Origin: Nitrospiraceae bacterium
GTDB taxonomy: Bacteria; Nitrospirota; Nitrospiria; Nitrospirales; Nitrospiraceae
DNA: 64,000 bases
Direction: 5' to 3'
Assembly (NCBI GenBank): GCA_919902505.1
Contig: CAKKRE010000002.1
Span: forward strand, 1 to 64,000
Both the position numbers and the translations under genes were made by a program. This document shows, one piece after another, positions 52,837 to 61,100 of the stretch. Each line of letters opens with the position of its first letter. Within the stretch, counting starts at the first letter, position 1. The notes beneath the pieces are model-generated. The model was not told the DNA's origin. It did no database searches and saw nothing but the letters and a program-made list of their open reading frames with translations.

Positions 52837-53600
52837 CGATGGGCCGGTTTGTGGATGGCGATGTGGTCATTCTGTGCGGGGGGCTCGGTACACGCCTGCA
52901 ATCGGTCGTGGCGGATCGCCCGAAATCGATGACGGAGATTCATGGCCGCCCGTTTGTGGCATGGCTCGTCGAACATTTTCTGCGCCATGGCGCGCGTCGG
53001 TTTATTTTCAGCACCGGATACAAGGGCGACATGATCGAGGACTGGTTTGGCCGCCATCGAAGCGGGTATGAAACCCTGTTCGTCCGCGACCCCGCTCCGC
53101 TGGGAACGGGCGGAGCGGTCGCGCAAGCCATGACGCTCGTTCGCAGCAATCCCTTTCTGGTGCTGAACGGAGATTCCCTCTGTGAGATCGATCCGGAGCG
53201 ACTCCTGCGGTTCCATACCCGGAAACGCGCCCGCCTGACGATCGCGGTCACGCACGCTGACTCACGGGAAGATGCCGGAGCCGTGACATTAGGGGAGGAC
53301 GACCGCGTCCTGTCCATGGTGGAGAAGCCGCGCACCAGAACGACGGGCTATCACAATGCCGGCATCTATCTGTTCGATCGTACCGTCGAGGCGCTGTTTC
53401 CAAACAGTCGTTCCTGGTCCCTGGAGTGCGAGTTACTTCCGCAGCTGGTCACCGAACCGTGCTATGGATTCGTCACCGCCAGCCCCCTGTACGACATCGG
53501 CACCCCCGAGCGCCTCGCGCATTTTCGCGAGTTCTGGAAAGACCCGTCAGTTCATTTTCCGGTCACGTCTCTGCATCAGGAACAAGGATCGCTGTTGTAA
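52833..53600 (+). CDS. Sugar-1-phosphate nucleotidyltransferase, HddC-like
   Basis: The 255-residue protein has VVILCGGLGTRLQSVVADRPKSM near its N-terminus (residues 9-32), the signature of nucleotidyltransferases, plus FIFSTGYKGDMIEDWF and FLVLNGDSLCEID with the metal-binding Asp. It resembles HddC, which makes GDP-D-glycero-D-manno-heptose. The start is GTG 52833 in the kinase stop or ATG 52839; AAAGG fits both. No separate GmhB phosphatase is seen between the two steps in this window. Confidence 0.8.
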   Translation: MTMGRFVDGDVVILCGGLGTRLQSVVADRPKSMTEIHGRPFVAWLVEHFLRHGARRFIFSTGYKGDMIEDWFGRHRSGYETLFVRDPAPLGTGGAVAQAMTLVRSNPFLVLNGDSLCEIDPERLLRFHTRKRARLTIAVTHADSREDAGAVTLGEDDRVLSMVEKPRTRTTGYHNAGIYLFDRTVEALFPNSRSWSLECELLPQLVTEPCYGFVTASPLYDIGTPERLAHFREFWKDPSVHFPVTSLHQEQGSLL

Positions 53601-54820
53601 TGGCTCATCGGACAGTCCCGGCTTCACAGACAACGCGCCGATTGGCATTTTCATCGCGAGGTGAACGCCTGATCGGGCAGGAGATGTTCAGGGTCATGGA
53701 TCGGGCTCAAGCGCTGGAGCGGCAGGGGTATCGCATCTATCACCTGGAACTTGGCAATCCCCGCATGGCTCCGCCGGGTGAGATCGTCGACGGCACCGTA
53801 CAGGCGCTCCGCGAGAAACAGCTGGGGTATGCGCCGATGGCCGGCGTGAAGGAATTACGAGCCGCATTGGCTGCTCGATACAGCTCGTTGACGGGCGAGG
53901 CGCTGACCGACTCCCAGGTCGTGATCAGCCCGGCGAATCTCCTGATTCACCAGTTTTTGGACATCACCTGCAATCCCGGCGATCGCGTGGTGCTATTCAC
54001 GCCGGCGTTTCCCTCCTACTGGGCCGCCGCGGCGCATCAGGGAGTTCAGGTCAGGCCGGTGCCGCTTTCTGAGCGCGACGGATTTCACCTGACCCGACAG
54101 GCCATCGATGACGCGCTGGCTGCCGAACCAAGGGCGATTGTCGTCAACAACGCCAACAACCCCACGGGGGCCCTCTACGATCCGACGATTCTGCGCGCGC
54201 TTGCGGCCCGTTGTGAAGAGGCGGGGATCTGGCTGCTCAGCGATGAAACCTACGCCGATCTGACCTTCGATGGTTCGTTCGTGACCCTCGCCTCGGCGCG
54301 AGCCAGGTATGTCATGGCGATATCGTCTTTCTCAAAAGTGTGCTCGATCCCAGGGTTTCGAACCGGATATGCCTTCGCCCATGAAGCGGTGGCGGAAAAA
54401 CTCGCGCTCTCCAATTCAACCCTCTATTCCTGCCTTCCCCTGTTTACTCAACTGGGTTGCCTCGCCGGTATGAAGGTGCTCGATACCTATGCGAGCGAGG
54501 TTCGATCACGGGGCGCCAGGCTGATCGGATCCTGCCACGACCGCATCAACCGTTCCGGCGTCCTGCGTTGCCACAGGCCTGAATCGGGGTTTTATCTGTT
54601 TGTCGATATCGCACGCACCGGACTCGGCGACATGACTTTCTGTCAGCGGCTGCTCGATGAGCACCATACAGCGGTCACCCCGGGCCGTAGTTTCGGCGAG
54701 GCCTATGCCACGTTCATTCGTATCGCCGTGTGCGGGCAGGAAGAGGATGTGCACGAAGGCCTGTCGCGTACCATCGCCTTTGCGCAACAACTGGGAGGTT
54801 GTCGTGTCCAAGCCGCTTGA
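53600..54820 (+). CDS. Class I/II PLP-dependent aminotransferase
   Basis: The 406-residue protein has the aspartate-aminotransferase fold with YHLELGNPRMAPP, YAPMAGVKELRAALA, NNANNPTGALYD, LLSDETYADLTFDG and the PLP Lys in SSFSKVCSIPGFRTGYA. ATG 53600 overlaps the end of the preceding gene by one base. Amino-acid substrates are most common for this class, so it may supply an amino-acid substituent for the glycan, or act on a keto-sugar; the sequence alone does not decide. Confidence 0.82.
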   Translation: MAHRTVPASQTTRRLAFSSRGERLIGQEMFRVMDRAQALERQGYRIYHLELGNPRMAPPGEIVDGTVQALREKQLGYAPMAGVKELRAALAARYSSLTGEALTDSQVVISPANLLIHQFLDITCNPGDRVVLFTPAFPSYWAAAAHQGVQVRPVPLSERDGFHLTRQAIDDALAAEPRAIVVNNANNPTGALYDPTILRALAARCEEAGIWLLSDETYADLTFDGSFVTLASARARYVMAISSFSKVCSIPGFRTGYAFAHEAVAEKLALSNSTLYSCLPLFTQLGCLAGMKVLDTYASEVRSRGARLIGSCHDRINRSGVLRCHRPESGFYLFVDIARTGLGDMTFCQRLLDEHHTAVTPGRSFGEAYATFIRIAVCGQEEDVHEGLSRTIAFAQQLGGCRVQAA

Positions 54821-56312
54821 CGTGTTGCTGGTCACCCCGCCCAGTCGGATGCAGGTGTATCAAGAGCTGAGCCGGGACTTTGCCGCCATCGAACCGCCCG
54901 TCTGGTCGGGCTTGATCGCGACTTTCCTGCGACAACACAGCTGTTCCGTCGCCATTCTGGATGCCGAGGCTCAGGGGTTGAATCACCAGCAGACGGCGGA
55001 GCGGATCGCCGCCATCGCGCCGAGACTCGCAGTCTTCGTGATCTATGGTCAACAACCGTCTGCCTCCACACAATGTATGCCTGCCGGTCGTAAAGTCTGC
55101 GAAATCCTGACTACGCTGGCCGATATTCCCACGCTCGTGATGGGGACTCACCCGTCGGCCCTGCCGAAGCGGACCCTGCTGGAAGAGCCCTATACCTATG
55201 TCTGCCAGGGAGAAGGTCCTGCCACGATTCTCGGGTTGGTGATTGCCTTACGCGCGCCGCAACATTCCCTTCGCGAGGTTCCCGGCTTATGGCACATGGA
55301 GCAGGGTGTGCCGGTCGGTAATGCGCCGGCGCAACTCTTGACGAATCTGGATCGCGAGTTGCCGGGGCAGGCCTGGGATCTCCTCGATATGAGCCGGTAT
55401 CGCGCCCACAACTGGCATTGCTTCGGAAATTTGGCCACACGGGCACCGTACGCATCGTTGCAGACGAGTCTGGGCTGTCCCTTCACCTGTTCGTTCTGTT
55501 GTATCAATTCGCCCTTCGGGACTCCCATGTTGCGGACCTGGAGTCCGGATAACGTTATCGGTCAGATAGACCGACTGGTCCGGGACTATGGCGTCACCAA
55601 TATCAAAATCCCCGATGAAATGTTTGTGCTGAATCGACGGCATGTGATCGGCATTTGCGATCGGATCATTGAACGAGGGTACCGGCTCAATATCTGGGCC
55701 TATGCCAGGGTGGACACGGTCCAGGACGAAGTGTTGGCCAAACTCGCGCGAGCGGGATTTACCTGGCTGGGACTCGGCATCGAATCCGGCAGCCAACATG
55801 TCCGCGACGGCGTCGAAAAGGGCCGCTTCGTCGAACGGGACATTGTGGCGACAGTCGACAAGATCCGCTCGCACGGCATTCATGTGGCGGCCAACTATAT
55901 CTTCGGCCTGCCCGACGACACGATGGAGAGTATGCGCGCGACGTTGGATCTGGCCATCACGCTCAATACGGAATGGGCCAACTTTTATTGTGCCATGGCT
56001 TACCCGGGCTCACCGCTGTACGACCTGGCGAAGCAGAAGCATTGGGCGCTGCCGGACGATGAAGGCGGTCCCGGATGGATCGGCTATTCACAACATGCCT
56101 ACGAGAGCGCTCCCTTGCCGACCGACAGCCTCACGGCCACGCAGGTGCTGACATTCCGGGATCGCGCGTTCGTAGAGTATTTCACCCATCCGGACTATCT
56201 GGGCATGCTCCGGCAGACATTCGGAGCGCAGGTCGCCGACCATGTCACGGACATGTGCCGGCATCAGGTCCGCCGTCGTCATCACGATGTGGTCACCGAT
56301 GCAGTCGCCTAG
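54804..56312 (+). CDS. B12-binding-domain radical SAM enzyme
   Basis: The 502-residue protein has an N-terminal Rossmann domain of B12-binding type (LDVLLVTPPSRM, about 5-160; no clear DxHxxG base-off motif) and a radical SAM domain with the 4Fe-4S motif CPFTCSFC (CxxxCxxC) near residue 220. Later parts are the GIESGS and ANYIFGLPDDT of the barrel. Class-B members often methylate unactivated carbons; others cyclise or epimerise. GTG 54804 follows GGAGGT and overlaps the aminotransferase stop by 17 bases. The substrate is unknown. Confidence 0.8.
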   Translation: MSKPLDVLLVTPPSRMQVYQELSRDFAAIEPPVWSGLIATFLRQHSCSVAILDAEAQGLNHQQTAERIAAIAPRLAVFVIYGQQPSASTQCMPAGRKVCEILTTLADIPTLVMGTHPSALPKRTLLEEPYTYVCQGEGPATILGLVIALRAPQHSLREVPGLWHMEQGVPVGNAPAQLLTNLDRELPGQAWDLLDMSRYRAHNWHCFGNLATRAPYASLQTSLGCPFTCSFCCINSPFGTPMLRTWSPDNVIGQIDRLVRDYGVTNIKIPDEMFVLNRRHVIGICDRIIERGYRLNIWAYARVDTVQDEVLAKLARAGFTWLGLGIESGSQHVRDGVEKGRFVERDIVATVDKIRSHGIHVAANYIFGLPDDTMESMRATLDLAITLNTEWANFYCAMAYPGSPLYDLAKQKHWALPDDEGGPGWIGYSQHAYESAPLPTDSLTATQVLTFRDRAFVEYFTHPDYLGMLRQTFGAQVADHVTDMCRHQVRRRHHDVVTDAVA

Positions 56313-56337
56313 CGACAGAGAGGGGAAAGGAGTGGTC

Positions 56338-58176
56338 ATGGTCAAGGTTGCGGACTTCATCATCCAGACATTGGCGGAGCGCGGAATCGACAAAATGTTC
56401 GTGGTGTACGGCGCTGCCAACGGTGACCTGATCGATGCGTTCACACGCACCGCTGCCACGGAATACGTCGCCGTCATGCATGAGCAGGCCGGCGGGTTTG
56501 CAGCCGAGGCCTATGCCAAGGTGAAGGGCGTGCCCGGTGTGGCCATCGCCACCAGTGGACCGGGCGGGATGAATCTGCTCACGGCGATGGGCAACTGCTT
56601 TTATGACTCCGTGCCCTGTGTGTTTCTGACCGGCCAGATCAATTCCCGCTTCCTCCGGCCCGATCCTGCCATTCGCCAGATCGGATTCCAGGAGACCGAC
56701 ATCGTCGCCATGGCGGCTCCGGTCACGAAGTACGCCAAGATGATTCTGAAGCCTGAAGACGTGCGGTACGAGTTGGAGAAAGCGCTGTGGCTCTGTCAGG
56801 AAGGGCGGCCGGGACCGGTGCTCTTGGATATTCCCCTCGATGTTCAGAAGACGAAGATCGACGCAAACCAACTTGTCGGCTTCGAGCCCCCGGCCGCCGT
56901 GAGTTTCGACCTCACGGTGGTCGATGAACAGATCTCCCGGTTTATCGCCGAGCTCCAACATGCTGAACGACCGGTCATTCTCGTCGGCGGCGGCGTACGC
57001 CTCGCGGATGCCCAGGATGACGTGCGCGCCTTGGGGCGACGCCTGAATGTCCCCTGTTTTCCGACCTGGAACGCATTGGACGTCATCAGCTCGGACTATG
57101 AAAACTACGGCGGACGGGTCGGGACGTACGGAGGAGCCGGCCGCAACTTCGGCATTCAGAACAGCGATCTGCTCCTCTCGATCGGCAGCCGCATCTCCGG
57201 CCGCATCACCGGTGGAAATGTCCAGAGCTTTGCGCGCCAGGCCAAGAAGTTTTTGGTGGAAATCGATCCGGCCATGGTGCAGCGGAAGTTTCAACAGGTT
57301 CCCTTCGATGTCAACATTCTTTGCGACGCCAAGGTGTTCACCCAGCGCCTGTTGATCGCACTCGATCACCGGAGCAAGCCATTGCCGGACTACTCGGGCT
57401 GGACCGAGCGAGTCATGGAATGGAAACGCCAATACGACCCGGTCCGGCCGGAATTTTTCGCCCAGCGCGAGCAGGTACACCCCTATGCCTTCATGCGCCG
57501 TCTCTCAGAAAAGATGGGCACCACGGATATTCTGGTCGGAGATTGCGGAGGCAATATCGTCGTCAGCAACCATGCCTTTGAAACCAAATACGGGCAGCGG
57601 AATCTCACGAACAACGGCAACTCTCCCATGGGATTCTCGTTTGCCGGAGCGATGGGCGCCTGGTTTTCCTCGCCAAACCGTCAAGTGGTCTGCACGATCG
57701 GGGACGGGGGCTTCAACATGAATCCCCAGGAACTGCAGACCTTCATCAATTATGGCGTCAAAGTCAAAACCTTCATTCTCAACAATCACATTTACGGCAT
57801 CACCAAGGCCTACCAGGAGACGAATTTCCAGGGCCGCGCGGAGGCCTGCGGGCCGAAGGGCTACAACCCGCCGGATTTTCTGAAGATCGTGCAGGCCTAC
57901 GGCATTAAGACCGTCGCGATTGCGAACCATGCTGAGATGGACGCCAAAATCGACGAGGTGCTGGCGTTCGACGGTCCGGTGGTGTGCGACGTGGACATGC
58001 ATGAATTCCACACTTATGAGCCGCGGATCTTCGGCTGGAAGACGCCCATCGAGGATATGTATCCCTATCTGCCTCGTGAAGAATTCCGCGCCAACATGGT
58101 GATCGAACCGGCTGAGGGCTGGATGAGCCCGGAATACCCGGACGTCGTTCGCCGGAACGATCGGTCACAGCCGTAA
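56338..58176 (+). CDS. Thiamine-diphosphate-dependent enzyme, acetolactate-synthase-like
   Basis: The 612-residue protein has the three ThDP-enzyme domains: the N-terminal Pyr domain with catalytic Glu near 49 (VMHEQAGGFAAEAYAKVKG), the central domain, and the C-terminal PP domain with the ThDP/Mg motif GDGGFNMNPQELQTFINYGVKVKTFILNN. It resembles IlvB but stands alone without the IlvN regulatory subunit, and it sits among sugar genes. YerE-type relatives add a two-carbon acetyl unit to keto-sugars, so a branched sugar is one possibility. ATG 56338 follows AAAGGAG. Confidence 0.82.
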   Translation: MVKVADFIIQTLAERGIDKMFVVYGAANGDLIDAFTRTAATEYVAVMHEQAGGFAAEAYAKVKGVPGVAIATSGPGGMNLLTAMGNCFYDSVPCVFLTGQINSRFLRPDPAIRQIGFQETDIVAMAAPVTKYAKMILKPEDVRYELEKALWLCQEGRPGPVLLDIPLDVQKTKIDANQLVGFEPPAAVSFDLTVVDEQISRFIAELQHAERPVILVGGGVRLADAQDDVRALGRRLNVPCFPTWNALDVISSDYENYGGRVGTYGGAGRNFGIQNSDLLLSIGSRISGRITGGNVQSFARQAKKFLVEIDPAMVQRKFQQVPFDVNILCDAKVFTQRLLIALDHRSKPLPDYSGWTERVMEWKRQYDPVRPEFFAQREQVHPYAFMRRLSEKMGTTDILVGDCGGNIVVSNHAFETKYGQRNLTNNGNSPMGFSFAGAMGAWFSSPNRQVVCTIGDGGFNMNPQELQTFINYGVKVKTFILNNHIYGITKAYQETNFQGRAEACGPKGYNPPDFLKIVQAYGIKTVAIANHAEMDAKIDEVLAFDGPVVCDVDMHEFHTYEPRIFGWKTPIEDMYPYLPREEFRANMVIEPAEGWMSPEYPDVVRRNDRSQP

Positions 58177-58186
58177 GGGGACTGAT

Positions 58187-61100
58187 ATGTCGCAAGGTGC
58201 ACGTGAGGCAAACCGAGTGACTCTGCTGGACGTTGAGTACTACCAATTCTGCCGCGAACGGCTGCGCCCCTATTTCGGTCGAGTGATGTGGGCGTCGCAA
58301 GGACTCCCGCTTCGCCACGTGGTGATGCAGGAACTGGTGCGGCTGGAGGCCTCCCGGCAAGGCACAGGTCCGTTTCATATTCTTGAGGTGGGATCGTGGG
58401 CCGGGGGATCGGCTATTACGTGGGCCGAGGCATTGACCAGGCATCATCGAGCCAACGGCCGTGTCGTCTGTGTCGATCCCTGGAAGCCGTATTTCGATGT
58501 GAAGAAGCGGCCAGACGCGGCCGTGTACCGTGAGATGTCCGACGCCTTGGCCAACGATACGATCTACGAGTTGTTTCTGCATAACATCACCACTGCCGGC
58601 CATGCGGGGCTGGTCCTTCCGCTTAGAGGGGCTGCCACCAGCATGTTGCCGGCCCTTTCGCGGAACTATTTCGATCTCGTCTTTGTCGACGGCGACCACT
58701 CCTATGCGGCAGTGCTGGCGGATATCCAGGCAGCCGCGGGCCTGATCAAAGACGGGGGCCTATTGTGCGGTGACGATCTGGAACGTCAATCCTTCGAAAT
58801 CGACCAGGCCTATGCCCGCACACAAATCGAGTCGGACTACATTCGCGACCCGCGATCGGGGCACGAATATCATCCCGGGGTCACGTTGGCCGTGGGGGAA
58901 CTCTTCGGTGAAGTGTCCCAAGTGGCAGGGTGCTGGGCGGTGAGAAAACGCGGCACCGGCTGGGAACGTGTCGACATGTCGCCGGTGGGTTGTTCTGAGG
59001 ATCGTATTCCCGCTCACCTCATTCGCCGGGACCCCACGGTAGATCCTGAGTTTCGACGCTGGCGGGACCAACGAGGTCGACCGGCGAGTGTGGCTGTGTC
59101 CAGGGGAGCGGAACGCGGCGAACCGGCCCGGACTGCTTCGGCAGTTTCCAGAGCCTCTGTCGCCGCTCCTCGGAAACGAGCCCTGTTGATTCAATTGGAT
59201 TTCCAAACCTGGGCCACCGCGCGTCCCTGGACCTATAGCGCAGCCTTCGGTGTGCAGGAAGGGTTGCGGGCGAACGACGTCGAGTGTGTCACCGTGCCGG
59301 CGATTGCCGAGCACGCCTGCTCGACACCTGCGTCATGGGTCTACCATGCCAAGAAAGCCCTGGCCGGGCAGCACTTCGATCAGGTCTGGCTCTGGCTTAT
59401 CCATACTCCGCTCGACCAGGCGACGCTGGAATGGGTCGCTCAACTGGCGCCGGTGCGAGTCGGAGTCCTCATGGAGTCGCTCCACTACGACGTGGAGGAC
59501 TATGCCTGGGCGCCACAATTGAAACATCGTGCCGCACAATTGGCGGCGCAACTTCCCTATTTGACCCATGTGCTGGCGCCGGACGAGCAGGATGCGGCCG
59601 AGCTCAAGGCGCGTGGATTCGCCAACGTGCTCTGGTGGCCGCCGATGGTGCCGGAACGGTTCATCGTTCCCCCCGCCGGCGCTCCGACCCAAGCACAGGC
59701 CGTCTTCCATGGAACGCCGTATGGACGACGGCAGCATTGGGTGAGTGAGCCGGCACTGACCGGCCGCCTGCATTGCGCGAAAGGGACCCAGCCTCCGACC
59801 AGAAACCAGCAGTTGTTCGATCAGTTGCAGCAAGTCGCGGCTCAATACCTGGCAGAGGGGCATGCAGTCACCGACGAGGCTATCCGGGAATATGCCCAAT
59901 CGCTGCAACAGATCCGCCTCGCCGAATTCAGCGAGTGGATGGGGCAATTGGGGCAATGGCCGGCCGTCGTGAACCTGCCGAGTCTCGCCAAATTTTATGG
60001 CGGACGGGTCATGGAAGCCATGGCGGCCGGTCGACCGGTGATCTCCTGGGACATTCCCGGGCACCCGAAGAACAGGGGACTCTTCGAACCGGAGCAGGAC
60101 CTCCTGCTGTTCCCCCCGGATGACCCTCAAGCCCTTGCCGGACAGATCGACCGGATTCTGCACGATCGCATATTTGCTGCGTCCCTGGCCCAGCGGGCAC
60201 AGGGGAAGATCAAGCGGTATCACACAGCCGAACGACGTCTCCAGGGAACCTTGGAGTGGATTCACACCGGACAGACTCCTGACTATGGATTGTCGGAACA
60301 GGCACACTCCCCATCCGCAGCCCAGACCACGGTTCCGGCGTCTGCAGCTCAATCCTCGCCGTCCGCCACAGGGTTGCCGACGGCAGACCCGATTTCCCAC
60401 CCATCAGCCAAGGTGCCTAAGGTGTCTATGGATCAGAATGCCTTTTATGTAGACCTGTTCGTCAACAAACCGGCTTGGTCGACACCCGAACCGAACGCCG
60501 ATGAAGCGGCGCGCTGGTCGAAGATTGCGTCGTTCCTTGAACATGTCCTACGACAGACGGGGCGCGAGACTCCTGGTCGCACGCTACGGATTCTCGATGT
60601 GGGTTGTGGCCGGGGGTGGCTGACGAATCTGGCGACAGTCTATGGAACCTGTGAAGGCATCGAGCCGGTGGCCGGCGTGGTCGAGCATGCGCGTCGGATG
60701 TTTCCACACATTCGGTTCGAGGCGGGCACACCCGAGACGGTGTTGGCCAGGCCGGACTTCATGCCGTTCGATATCGTGCTCTGCTCAGAAGTGATCGAAC
60801 ATGTCCCCCATCCAGAGAAGCCGGGGTTCGTCGCTCAACTCGCGCAGCTCCTCACCAGTGAAGGCTATCTCATTCTGACGACTCCGCGCGGGGATGTGTG
60901 GGAAGAATGGCGACGCATCGCTCCGCCCAATCAGCCCGTGGAGGATTGGGTGACGGAGCAGCAGCTGGGCCAACTATTGGCCGACGGCGGCTTTCATCAT
61001 TTGGGGCTGGAACGCATTCCGATCGAAGTGCCTTCCCTCCGGTATTTCCCGGCGGCCACCGCCCATGACTATCGAACCAAGACACTCATGCCCATTTATC

